NCBI GenBank assembly: GCA_942493055.1
Contig: OW818680.1
Location: 6,061,704 to 6,125,703, forward strand
DNA length: 64,000 nt
Source of the DNA: CAIZQW01 sp942493055
Lineage (GTDB): Bacteria > Verrucomicrobiota > Kiritimatiellia > RFP12 > UBA1067
Reading direction: 5' to 3'
In this document: positions 35,093 through 41,702 of the stretch, piece after piece
Layout of the letters: each line of letters starts with the position of its first letter
How positions within the stretch are numbered: the first letter of the stretch is position 1
Translations under genes and position numbers: made by a program
The notes under the pieces: generated by a model
The model's database searches: none
What the model was told of the DNA's origin: nothing
Seen by the model: the letters and a program-made list of their open reading frames with translations, nothing else

Positions 35093-35103
35093 TATCATCT
35101 CAT

Positions 35104-35157
35104 GCGAACGTTAAGGCTACCGGCGCGTATTCGTGTCCGGTACGCTGCCTGGTTGGC
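35104..35157 (-). other. attC-like integron recombination site after the toxin-antitoxin pair
   Basis: On the minus strand the site runs from GCCAAC to GTTCGC. The ends pair over five of six bases. After an unpaired spacer, GCGTACCGG in the left arm pairs with CCGGTAGC in the right arm, leaving one extra G in the left arm. Paired ends, unpaired spacer, paired inner box and one extrahelical base are the attC layout. It lies 12 bases after the antitoxin stop, as in a gene cassette. The right core GTTCGC departs from GTTRRRY. Confidence 0.6.
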
Positions 35158-35168
35158 TTCTTTTACAT

Positions 35169-35468
35169 TCATGCTCTCACCGGTGCGGCATGCAATTCTA
35201 TTCCAAGTGCTTTTACAACTTTTAATATGGTATCGAATCCTGGCATACGATCACCGGAAAGAGCCTTGTAAAGGCTTTCGCGCGATAGTCCAGCTTCGCG
35301 CGCTACGGAGGACATCCCCTTTGCACGGGCTATATCACCAAGCGCTTTCGCTACGAAAGACGCATCCCCGTTAGATTCTTCAATACAGGCCTCAAGATAG
35401 GCGGCCATTTCCTCAGGTGTTCTGAGATGTTCTGCTACATCGTATCGTAATGTTTTTGTTTTGCTCAT
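35169..35468 (-). CDS. HigA-like antitoxin (HI1420-type addiction module antidote)
   Basis: 99 aa. The helix-turn-helix region SSVAREAGLSRESLYKALSG (residues about 53-72) matches the addiction-module antidote family with a C-terminal DNA-binding domain (DTILKVVKALGIELHA). The N-terminus MAAYLEACIEESNGD is the toxin-binding part in related proteins. A strong AGGAG lies 7 bases before the ATG. The gene begins 9 bases after the toxin stop, so the order is toxin first, as in HigBA-type modules. An attC-like site follows 12 bases after the stop, suggesting that the pair is a mobile cassette. Confidence 0.9.
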   Translation of the reverse strand: MSKTKTLRYDVAEHLRTPEEMAAYLEACIEESNGDASFVAKALGDIARAKGMSSVAREAGLSRESLYKALSGDRMPGFDTILKVVKALGIELHAAPVRA

Positions 35469-35477
35469 AATTTTCTC

Positions 35478-35768
35478 CTACAGGTTGCGAGCCAGGGTCA
35501 ACGCAGTTTTAATATCAGAATTTTGTGAACCTTTATCTCCACCGACAAGCAAAATAATGATTGTCCGGCCAACCTTCTTGAAATACACACGGTATCCAGG
35601 TCCATAGTCGATTCGCAACTCGGATACACCGGCACCAACCGGCTTAACGTCTCCGCTATTACCAAGAGACAACCGTTCAATACGGGCCTGAACTCGGGCA
35701 CGCGCTTTGATGTCGCGCAATGTATCAAGCCATTCGGAAAATTGTTCAGTTTTGCGAATTTCAAACAT
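35478..35768 (-). CDS. RelE/ParE-superfamily toxin (HI1419-type)
   Basis: 96 aa. The pattern FSEWLDTLRDIKARARVQARIERL (a basic helix) followed by GVSELRIDYGPGYRVYFKK and IILLVGGDKGSQNSDI is typical of the addiction-module killer subfamily of RelE/ParE toxins, which act on ribosome-bound mRNA or on gyrase. The activity cannot be chosen from sequence. It is transcribed with the antitoxin gene, and a candidate promoter region of about 110 bases precedes it. Its start is well fixed: the ATG opens the conserved sequence. Confidence 0.9.
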   Translation of the reverse strand: MFEIRKTEQFSEWLDTLRDIKARARVQARIERLSLGNSGDVKPVGAGVSELRIDYGPGYRVYFKKVGRTIIILLVGGDKGSQNSDIKTALTLARNL

Positions 35769-35880
35769 TGTTTAAAGTGTATCCTTTCGGCTACATGGTG
35801 TCAATGAGAATAAAGGTGCTGTATTTGTTTTGAGGATCGTGCTGGGTGCATCGTTTTCCCGTTCGTTTTGACCTCATTCG

Positions 35881-36660
35881 TTACCATATTCTATAGAGAA
35901 CATAGGCGACAACAAAAAGCGGGAGGAGAATGGCGGTCAGCACCTGCAGTGTGACGATATGAGTAGAGACTGGAAAGGCTCCGCGTATTGATGAAAGGTT
36001 CTTCCAGACACGAATTGGAGCAACAAAGAAGCCAGGGAAACCAAGGTTCCCGACGAGTGCAGTGGCGAGGTTGCACAATGTGCACGTACGCAAAGCGTGC
36101 GTACGGCAGAGATACAGTCTCCTAGGTTCCCAGCGATATGCACCAAAGAACGGGTAGAAGCCAAGACAGTAGAAAGTACCCAGTTCGACCAAAGCTGCTT
36201 GCGACGAACCGCACTTCTCGCAGCCTGCCGGCATCTCGGGAGGGGAATTGTCCGGTAAGTCACTGTCGGTGCTTAGAGGAGTTTCCTGCGAGACAGACCC
36301 GATCGCCTTCAAAAGGGCGGCTTGGAAGACCGTTACCTTCTTGCGATCATAGAAACCGAAGAAATCCAGCATGCAGAGCCCGACCGCCTCGTCCGTCCGA
36401 GACAGAGCGTTGTGGAATACTATAGCCACCGCTCCGCTCTTGTTGACAAGCTCGGCACTGCGGACTGTTCTAAGGGGAATGGCAAGTTCAGAAGACAGCC
36501 ACAGGCAGTCCGCAGTCAGCACGGCGTGAAACTTGGTTAGACCTTCACCCGTGAACTTGCCTTTGCTATTCGCTGGACGGAACATGCCTTTCCACAAGAT
36601 GCCGTCCTTGGGTTTGGCTGTCTTGTAAGGGTTGCCCGGCCGAGTGTCCTTCGTATTCAT
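35881..36660 (-). CDS. Unknown cassette protein with Cys-rich segment and two TM helices
   Basis: 259 aa from the ATG at 36660, preceded by CAGGTGA. Upstream starts would lie in or near the attC core (a TTG at 36705 overlaps GTTGGC). The N-terminal half resembles a PH-like or GRAM-like beta domain (LTADCLWLSSELAIPLRTVR). The C-terminal half has CEKCGSS (about 142) and LCRTHALRTCTLC (about 182), possibly a metal-binding site, then two hydrophobic segments. Family unknown. The gene begins at the right-hand core of attC-like site 36701-36770 and belongs to the cassette series. I found no clear attC between it and the toxin gene. Confidence 0.6.
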   Translation of the reverse strand: MNTKDTRPGNPYKTAKPKDGILWKGMFRPANSKGKFTGEGLTKFHAVLTADCLWLSSELAIPLRTVRSAELVNKSGAVAIVFHNALSRTDEAVGLCMLDFFGFYDRKKVTVFQAALLKAIGSVSQETPLSTDSDLPDNSPPEMPAGCEKCGSSQAALVELGTFYCLGFYPFFGAYRWEPRRLYLCRTHALRTCTLCNLATALVGNLGFPGFFVAPIRVWKNLSSIRGAFPVSTHIVTLQVLTAILLPLFVVAYVLYRIW

Positions 36661-36700
36661 GCTAGTCACCTGCATTCTTGTCGTCCTCGCTTCAATCTTC

Positions 36701-36770
36701 GCCAACGTCAGCGACCACTGAACCCCAGAGCCGAAGGCGACTGGGGGTTCGGTGTGTCGCCGTTGTTAGC
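36701..36770 (-). other. attC-like integron recombination site (cassette 2)
   Basis: On the minus strand the site opens with GCTAAC and closes with GTTGGC. The inner arms GCGACACACCGAACCCC and GGGGTTCAGTGGTCGC pair with one extra A in the left arm, and the bases between outer and inner arms (AACG, TGAC) do not pair. The stop codon of the preceding gene (TAA) is inside the left core. The left core GCTAAC is the complement of the right core GTTAGC that begins the same cassette, as expected for a circularised cassette. Confidence 0.75.
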
Positions 36771-37197
36771 GTCTTTCCTTTGGCCAAAGTTGCCGTCCAT
36801 GATTGTCGTCGTACATCGCCCTTACCGTAAACTCGCCACTCGGTGAACGACGAATCGTCAGGCAGGTATGGTCTAGACCGCCCGCCCACACATAGCGCAC
36901 AGCGTCTTTAAGAACATCGACTCGAATAATTCTCAGAGCTTCCAAATCGCTAGGAACATTTTTGAGTGAAACATATCCAAAATCATTCGTGTAGGGGTGT
37001 TGTCTCAAAAGATCTTCGCTTCGCTCGATCCACAAGGGAATTTCGTTCTCTGTCAGCGAATTCATGAAACGCTTGCCTGCTCCCATTTGTCCGATCAAAT
37101 CTCCGAAAAAGAGCCTTGGAAGCACAAAGAATATCAAGAAGCACAGGAGAAGGAATGTTCCCAAACATCCGAGGGGTAATTTCTTTTTCCGATTCAT
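36766..37197 (-). CDS. Unknown cassette protein with N-terminal membrane anchor
   Basis: 143 aa. Residues about 10-30 form one TM segment (CLGTFLLLCFLIFFVLPRLFF) after a Lys-rich start, followed by a soluble domain. I do not recognise the family. It starts 10 bases after the right core GTTAGC (37208-37213) of the preceding attC-like site and its stop codon lies in the left core of the next, which is the normal frame of an integron cassette. No ribosome binding site other than AAAAAGAA is seen, so cassette transcription may come from outside. Confidence 0.65.
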   Translation of the reverse strand: MNRKKKLPLGCLGTFLLLCFLIFFVLPRLFFGDLIGQMGAGKRFMNSLTENEIPLWIERSEDLLRQHPYTNDFGYVSLKNVPSDLEALRIIRVDVLKDAVRYVWAGGLDHTCLTIRRSPSGEFTVRAMYDDNHGRQLWPKERR

Positions 37198-37207
37198 TTC
37201 TTTTTCA

Positions 37208-37275
37208 GCTAACGTTGGTTCTAACCGGACGTTGACCCGGCAGGGTCAACGGTACGGTTGAGAACATTATTGGGC
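37208..37275 (-). other. attC-like integron recombination site (cassette 1)
   Basis: On the minus strand it opens with GCCCAAT and closes with GTTAGC. TTCTCAACCG on the left pairs with CGGTTAGAA on the right with one extra C in the left arm, and the terminal hairpin is GTTGACCC/GGGTCAAC with a 4-base loop. The left core is the complement of the core GTTGGGC (37682-37688) at the start of the same cassette, except for one base. It follows the SUKH-type gene stop by 4 bases. Confidence 0.75.
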
Positions 37276-37279
37276 TTCA

Positions 37280-37669
37280 TCATTGTGCCGACTTCTCCGC
37301 GACTCCCGACGCCATGCTCTGTTCCAAGAACTCCGCAAAAGAGCCGAAGACGGTCTCATCCTTGTTGCTCTCGATATAGTGGACTCTACCGAAGCCGATT
37401 CGCCCCACCTCAAGATACAAGTGTCCACCCATGAGGTTCCCCCCGATATGAAGAAGTGACTTGTCCGGGATTCCGATTCTGTCATTGTCGCTGTTCTCAA
37501 GAATCTGCTCAATTGTTAGCAATTCGCTGATGATGCCGGTTCGTGGTTCCCGCAAAATAAGATCACACTCCAACATCGACTGTGTGTTGAACAGAAGAAA
37601 CTGTCGATAATCGGGCGGCAGCATGCAACCGAGCATGCTTTCCAATTTGGCTATCAGTACATCATTCAT
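37280..37669 (-). CDS. SMI1/KNR4 (SUKH) family protein
   Basis: 129 aa. The motif LGCMLPPDYRQFLLFNT (residues about 13-29) followed by a mixed alpha-beta region ending LYLEVGRIGFGRVHYIESN and VFGSFAEFLEQ matches the SUKH fold. Many SUKH proteins act as immunity proteins against contact-dependent or polymorphic toxins, so a protective role is possible. An AAGGG precedes the ATG. It is the first gene of the cassette series (a GTTGGGC core lies 13 bases upstream). Confidence 0.8.
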   Translation of the reverse strand: MNDVLIAKLESMLGCMLPPDYRQFLLFNTQSMLECDLILREPRTGIISELLTIEQILENSDNDRIGIPDKSLLHIGGNLMGGHLYLEVGRIGFGRVHYIESNKDETVFGSFAEFLEQSMASGVAEKSAQ

Positions 37670-37681
37670 TCAATCCCTTTG

Positions 37682-37688
37682 GCCCAAC
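37682..37688 (-). other. Integron core site GTTGGGC at the start of cassette 1
   Basis: GTTGGGC on the minus strand matches GTTRRRY exactly and stands at the start of the first cassette. The preceding 60 bases contain a partial inner pairing (GGTTCG/CGAACC) but no clear left core. It could be the end of a decayed attC site or the attI side of a lost integron. Confidence 0.5.
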
Positions 37689-37821
37689 GTTTAATGGAGG
37701 TTCGTTGTCTTTTCCTGGGAACCGAACCAAGGTTGTCTTGATTATTGCTGTTTGGGTTTGCAAAAACAAGTGAAATATAAGATATTCTTCGCAAATTGAT
37801 GGCTGTCGTTTGCTTTTTATA

Positions 37822-37859
37822 GGAATTTCCGTGATTAGGCGAAGTTGTCCTAATCAGGG
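37822..37859 (+). repeat. GATTAGG dyad element, copy B
   Basis: The sequence TTCCGTGATTAGG, a 9-base loop CGAAGTTGT and CCTAATC form a 7-base-pair stem. The flank and the loop are shared with copy C. Confidence 0.8.
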
Positions 37860-37913
37860 TTCGTTTGAGGGTCTGAAGGTAAAATTGGGGTCTATTTTGT
37901 TGTCTTTTCATGA

Positions 37914-37951
37914 GAAATTCCGTGATTAGACGAAGTTGTTCTAATCTTTTT
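37914..37951 (+). repeat. GATTAGA dyad element, copy C, with compensatory change
   Basis: TTCCGTGATTAGA, the same loop CGAAGTTGT and TCTAATC form the same stem as copy B, with G-C replaced by A-T. A T-rich tract (CTTTTTCT) follows directly, so this copy also looks like a weak terminator. Confidence 0.8.
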
Positions 37952-37994
37952 CTAATGGACTATTTTCCTGTAATCGATTTACAGTCAAGAAGTT

Positions 37995-38123
37995 ATGCAT
38001 TGTCTTTTTACGGAGGATGATGCAATTAACCCGATCAAGGAGAGTCAATCAACCATGGCTGATCATGATACGGAACGGCTTTTGTCAGAGTCAAATCAAG
38101 AGAATGGAATGATTTCTCGCTGA
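37995..38123 (+). pseudogene. 42-codon ORF, possible 5' remnant of a gene
   Basis: The frame from ATG 37995 to TGA 38121-38123 encodes a polar peptide (MHCLFTEDDAINPIKESQS, then MADHDTERLLSESNQENG). Codon use looks normal, but the frame stops at the border of a repeat unit. I do not recognise it. It may be the start of a gene interrupted by repeat insertion, or a small gene with no assigned role. Confidence 0.25.
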
Positions 38124-38340
38124 GGCGTCCACCACCGCTAAAGCTACGGCGGACAGGCGGAGAGCACAGAGTTTATTGAATCGACAAAGTTTACGACAAA
38201 GCTCGCGACAAAGTTTTTGAAATTATAGGCAAGCCCGCCGCCCGGGGTACCGGGAATAAACGAAAGAGTAACTTTTTTAGCATCGAATAGCGCGAACCAC
38301 ACGAATAAAAAGAATGTTTTACGCGAAGATCGCTATGAGA

Positions 38341-38435
38341 GGTGCTTGCACGGAAAGCCCCCGCAAGTGGCTGAATACCCACCTTCGCCAAGGCTACGGC
38401 GGGCATGCAGCCGGGGCTTATCTCGTGCAAGCACC
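38341..38435. repeat. Foldback element 1 (12-base perfect terminal inverted repeats)
   Basis: GGTGCTTGCACG (38341-38352) pairs perfectly with 38424-38435, and the neighbouring AAGCCCC pairs with GGGGCTT (38413-38419). The centre carries the CCAAGGCTACGGCGGGCA repeat unit. Confidence 0.75.
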
Positions 38436-38456
38436 CGAGTGTCACTCATCGACTCT

Positions 38457-38520
38457 GGGTGAAGGACGAGCTGTGCCGTCGGCGTATTCGCCGAATGCGT
38501 AGGCACGCCGTCCTTCACCC
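38457..38520. repeat. Foldback element 2 (12-base perfect terminal inverted repeats)
   Basis: GGGTGAAGGACG (38457-38468) pairs perfectly with 38509-38520. Inside it, GTGCC pairs with GGCAC and GGCG with CGCC around a TATT loop. Transcribed, it would fold as one long stem. Confidence 0.75.
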
Positions 38521-38759
38521 AATTAGCGCTCTTTGCGAAAAAGTATTCAAGAATGAAAGTTCAAGTTACAGGCAAGCGCGCCGACAGCGGAGCTGGAATA
38601 AACGAGAGGATTAACTTCTTAAATTAAAAGTTAAACGTTGAGAGTTAAAAGTTTGAAACGCTTAACGCTTAACGCTCAACTCTTAACGCCCAAGTTATAG
38701 AAGCCCCTTTTAGTCTTATAGTCTATCCGTCTCTGAGTCCTTGCCTGACAAAGGCCGCA

Positions 38760-39545
38760 CTATTTCATCACAGAGGCGAAGGAGACCAGATTTCGCTCGC
38801 GGAGGCTGATATAGTTCACATCTTCTGTGGCTGAAGAGGTTGAGCCGATAATCACATGGTCGAAGACCGGGATGCCGATGATGCGGGCTGACTCGACGAG
38901 GCGGCGTGTCGCCTCGATATCCTCCCTGGAGGGGGTCGGGTCTCCGGACGGGTGGTTGTGGACAATGACAATGGCGGCCGCATTGCAGCGTATCGCCTTT
39001 TTAAAGACTTCGCGGGGATGCGTCGGACTGGAGTCCAGAAGTCCCCGGGTGGTTTCAACGGGCCGCCCAATCATGCGGCTTTTGGTGTCGAGCAGGATGA
39101 CCCAGATAATCTCCTGCCGTTGGTTGTGCAGCAGGGGGGCGATAATCCTGCAGACCGCCTTGGGCTCCTTGATCGTGGTCGGTTCCGGCGAACCTGCCGA
39201 GATGGAGGCGCGGCGGCCGAGTTCCAGAGCCGCGGCGAGTTCCATGCACTTGACCTTGCCCATGCCCTTGATTTTGGCCCCGCGCAATTCGTCGTAGTCC
39301 GCCTCAGCAAGCTTATCCAGCCCGCCGAAGTGTTGAAGGACTGCACGCGCGAGCGCCGACACGTTTTGCCCCGGGAGCCCTGAACGGAAGAGAATGGCGA
39401 GCAGCATCTCCTCCGGGGTGTTTTTGGCGCCGAGCCGTTCAAAGGCTTCGCGCGGCATCATCTCCTTCGGGAGGTCCTGGATGCGGGGTGTCAGGGTCGG
39501 ATAGGCTGTCTTAACAGCCGGGGACTCGGATGGTTGTAGGTCCAT
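38760..39545 (-). CDS. radC: RadC family JAB-domain protein
   Basis: 261 aa. A helix-hairpin-helix-like N-terminus (about 40-110) is followed by a JAMM/MPN metalloprotease-like domain with VHNHPSGDPTPSRED (His196, His198, Asp209). The family name stems from an old repair phenotype that is now doubted; the molecular function is uncertain. Its ATG lies 35 bases inside the miaA 3' end, with GGAG before it, so translation is coupled. It is the last gene of the greA-like-dksA-like-lspA-miaA-radC run and borders the repeat region and the integron-like cassettes. Confidence 0.92.
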   Translation of the reverse strand: MDLQPSESPAVKTAYPTLTPRIQDLPKEMMPREAFERLGAKNTPEEMLLAILFRSGLPGQNVSALARAVLQHFGGLDKLAEADYDELRGAKIKGMGKVKCMELAAALELGRRASISAGSPEPTTIKEPKAVCRIIAPLLHNQRQEIIWVILLDTKSRMIGRPVETTRGLLDSSPTHPREVFKKAIRCNAAAIVIVHNHPSGDPTPSREDIEATRRLVESARIIGIPVFDHVIIGSTSSATEDVNYISLRERNLVSFASVMK

Positions 39546-40491
39546 GGTCTCTCCAGAGGTTGCCCACGCGCTCAGCTATGGCTTGAGGGGTGTCAGTTTC
39601 AGTTAGGTGGAGCCACTGGGCCCGCGTCTGATGGCGGAACCAGGTCTCTTGTCGTTTGGCCAGTTGGCGCGTACGGATAATGGTCTGCTCGCGCGCGTCC
39701 GCCTGCGTCAGCGTGTTATCAAGCAGGCCGCAGACCTCTGCATAGCCGATGGCTTTTGCTGCTGTTGACGACCAGGACGGATAGGCGCTTCTGAGCGCTT
39801 GAACCTCCTCGATGAAGCCGGCGCGGAACATCTGGTCAACGCGCCGGGCGATACGGCGGTGGAGTTGCTCGCGGGGGAGCGTGAGCACAATGACAGAGGC
39901 GGTCGCGGAGTCCTCTGTCTTCCAGTGATCCGGGAGCGTGCCGTGGGTTTCCACGTGTTCCAGGGCGCGTAGCACGCGGCGTGGATTCGCTGGGTCAGCG
40001 AGAGTCTCCAGCGCGCCGGGCGCGAGTTGTTGCAGCGCAGCCTGAAGGCCGTCAATACCTTCGCGCTCGAAAACCAGCTGCCATTTCGCACGGACGTCGG
40101 GTTGTGAGACCGCGCTCTGTATGCCATCGGTCAGGGCCTTGATGTAGAGGCCTGTGCCGCCCACGACAATAAGCGATGCTGGCGTTTGAGCGTGCAGGCC
40201 AGGGCTGCTCGTAACAGTAGGGGGGCGTCTCAGGGCCTGCGCTGCGGCTTCGATCCAGAGGCCGGTGCTAAAGGGTTCGGCTGGCGTCACGAGATCGATG
40301 CCTGCGTAGGATACAGCGCCTCGTTCAGTCACGCTCGGCTTGGCTGTTCCGATGTCCATGCCCGTATAGACAAGCATGGCATCTGCCGAGAGAATGCTGC
40401 ACCCCATCTGTTCGGCCAGGATTTGCGCTGCAGCGGTTTTGCCTGTGGCGGTTGCGCCTGCGAGTATGAATGCGGTTGTGGTTGCACCCAT
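39511..40491 (-). CDS. miaA: tRNA dimethylallyltransferase
   Basis: 326 aa. A P-loop GATATGKT at residues 12-19 and SADAMLVYTGMDIGTAKP (about 33-50) are MiaA hallmarks. VVGGTGLYIKALTDG (about 110-124) and the C-terminal TRQLAKRQETWFR complete the family pattern. It adds the dimethylallyl group to A37 of tRNAs reading UNN codons. MiaB, which acts next on the same base, is encoded at 28.3-29.7 kb. It lies 9 bases after lspA and overlaps radC by 35 bases. Confidence 0.96.
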   Translation of the reverse strand: MGATTTAFILAGATATGKTAAAQILAEQMGCSILSADAMLVYTGMDIGTAKPSVTERGAVSYAGIDLVTPAEPFSTGLWIEAAAQALRRPPTVTSSPGLHAQTPASLIVVGGTGLYIKALTDGIQSAVSQPDVRAKWQLVFEREGIDGLQAALQQLAPGALETLADPANPRRVLRALEHVETHGTLPDHWKTEDSATASVIVLTLPREQLHRRIARRVDQMFRAGFIEEVQALRSAYPSWSSTAAKAIGYAEVCGLLDNTLTQADAREQTIIRTRQLAKRQETWFRHQTRAQWLHLTETDTPQAIAERVGNLWRDHGPTTIRVPGC

Positions 40492-40500
40492 AGTGACTCC

Positions 40501-41028
40501 CTAGTGAGAAGAGGGTTCAGACGCTTGCGCCTCGGGTGTCGCGGCGTTTTGACGCTCATGAAACCATTGCGTGAGGATGAGGGCAAACGTGGCAATACAA
40601 ATGGCTGAGTCGGCAATATTAAAGGCTGGGAAGTGCGACTGGTTCCAGTAGAAATCCAAGAAATCGACAACATGACCGACACGTATGCGATCAATTAAGT
40701 TACCGAAGATCCCGGCGACAAGCAGGGTGAAAATAGAGCTTCCGCCGCGCAAGGAACCAAAGAGGGACGTGCGTTTCCAGAAGAGCAACCCGAGGGTGAT
40801 GAACGAGAAGGATATCAGGAATATCTGACGGCCGGACAACACCCCCCAAGCCGCGCCACGGTTTTCAACATAGCAGAGATTGAACAGTCCGGGGATGACG
40901 CTGAAAGGCGCCGCATGCTTTAGATAGGCAATGGCCAAGATCTTTGTGAGTTGATCAAGCGCAATGACCAAGCCTATCCAAAACCACAAGATGCGTAACG
41001 GGGCCGGACGGTTAACGGCGTCTTCCAT
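40501..41028 (-). CDS. lspA: Signal peptidase II (lipoprotein signal peptidase)
   Basis: 175 aa with four hydrophobic segments. The catalytic aspartates are Asp122 (HVVDFLDF) and Asp140 (FNIADSAI), in the conserved sequences GNLIDRIRVGHVVDFLDF and PAFNIADSAI. It cleaves the signal peptide of diacylated prolipoproteins at the inner membrane. The start overlaps the DksA-like gene by 17 bases, so the two are translationally linked. Length is normal for LspA. Confidence 0.96.
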   Translation of the reverse strand: MEDAVNRPAPLRILWFWIGLVIALDQLTKILAIAYLKHAAPFSVIPGLFNLCYVENRGAAWGVLSGRQIFLISFSFITLGLLFWKRTSLFGSLRGGSSIFTLLVAGIFGNLIDRIRVGHVVDFLDFYWNQSHFPAFNIADSAICIATFALILTQWFHERQNAATPEAQASEPSSH

Positions 41029-41626
41029 GGCGGCTGGCTTGCTCCATTTCAGACTGGCACTTGATGCAGGTACGTGCGAAGGGCAATACGTTGAGCCGGG
41101 CCTTGCTGATCAGTTCGTTGCAACTGTCGCAAATCCCATACGTACCTTGGCTGATGGCATCCAAAGCCTCGTTGATCTTGATCACAACGCTTTGCTGCGT
41201 ACCGACCTGTTCGAGCGTCTGAAGCCGCATGAAGGCATCTGTACCCTCTTCTTCCAGATTCACTTCATCCGTGCGCTGGAGTGCGGCGGACTTCATGGCG
41301 CCTGATTGGCTTGTGATGCGGTCACGCGTGGTCAACAGTTCACGTTGAAATTCCTTGAGGTCATCTTTGCTGAAACGGTTTTTTGTCAACATGAGCGACT
41401 TGAGCGCCTTGGAGGCTTCGCTTTTAACCGGGGGCGCCTTCGGCACAGGCTTCGGAGCCACTTTAGGGGCAAGTGACTTTGTGACTTTGACAAGCTTAGC
41501 AGGTGCCTTTTTCGCCAAAGCCTTCTTTGCCGGAACAGCCTTTTTAACCGCTGATTTCGCGACGTGCTTGACTGCTTTTTTCTGCTCCGGTTTTTTCGAA
41601 ACCATCTTCTTCGTTTGTTTAGCCAT
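41012..41626 (-). CDS. DksA/TraR zinc-finger protein with lysine-rich histone H1-like tail
   Basis: 204 aa. Residues 1-85 are a Lys/Ala/Pro-rich repeat-like tail (VAKSAVKKAVPAKKALAKKA) like histone H1 or chlamydial Hc proteins. Residues about 90-200 are a DksA-type coiled-coil region followed by a C4 zinc finger (GICDSCNELISKARLNVLP and TCIKCQ). DksA-like proteins modulate RNA polymerase with ppGpp, and the tail suggests DNA binding. A conventional AGAGG precedes the ATG. It lies 76 bases downstream of the GreA-like gene and overlaps lspA by 17 bases. Confidence 0.88.
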   Translation of the reverse strand: MAKQTKKMVSKKPEQKKAVKHVAKSAVKKAVPAKKALAKKAPAKLVKVTKSLAPKVAPKPVPKAPPVKSEASKALKSLMLTKNRFSKDDLKEFQRELLTTRDRITSQSGAMKSAALQRTDEVNLEEEGTDAFMRLQTLEQVGTQQSVVIKINEALDAISQGTYGICDSCNELISKARLNVLPFARTCIKCQSEMEQASRHGRRR

Positions 41627-41702
41627 GTGTTTTAACCTCTGTTACTTGAGTCATCTAATAGGATACACACTTGTTGATTAAAATCAACTGTTTTTTTGAG
41701 GG

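Larger units (their letters stand above)
38124..38759. repeat. Repeat-rich intergenic region (no gene supported)
   Basis: It contains three CGACAAAG-type 12-base tandem units (38182-38217), a direct repeat of about 58 bases (38221-38279 and 38563-38621; shared GGCAAGC, GGAATAAACGA), two foldback elements (separate entries) and a TTAACGCTTAACG-type low-complexity stretch (about 38625-38695). A unit like CTAAAGCTACGGCGGACAGG lies at about 38136-38156, and a second copy (CCAAGGCTACGGCGGGCA) inside the first foldback. Confidence 0.7.

Noticed and set aside
35769..35880. A further attC site between the unknown gene at 35881 and the toxin gene
   Set aside because: Only a weak AATGAG/CTCATT pairing with poor cores (GGTAAC, GACACC) could be found; it lacks the inner box and loop geometry of the other three.
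37666..37911. 81-codon minus-strand frame over the cassette 1 core site
   Set aside because: It spans the GTTGGGC core, overlaps the SUKH gene start and has a composition unlike its neighbours; no family seen.
37700..38759. Integron integrase gene
   Set aside because: No frame of suitable length and no tyrosine recombinase motifs in any frame of this stretch.
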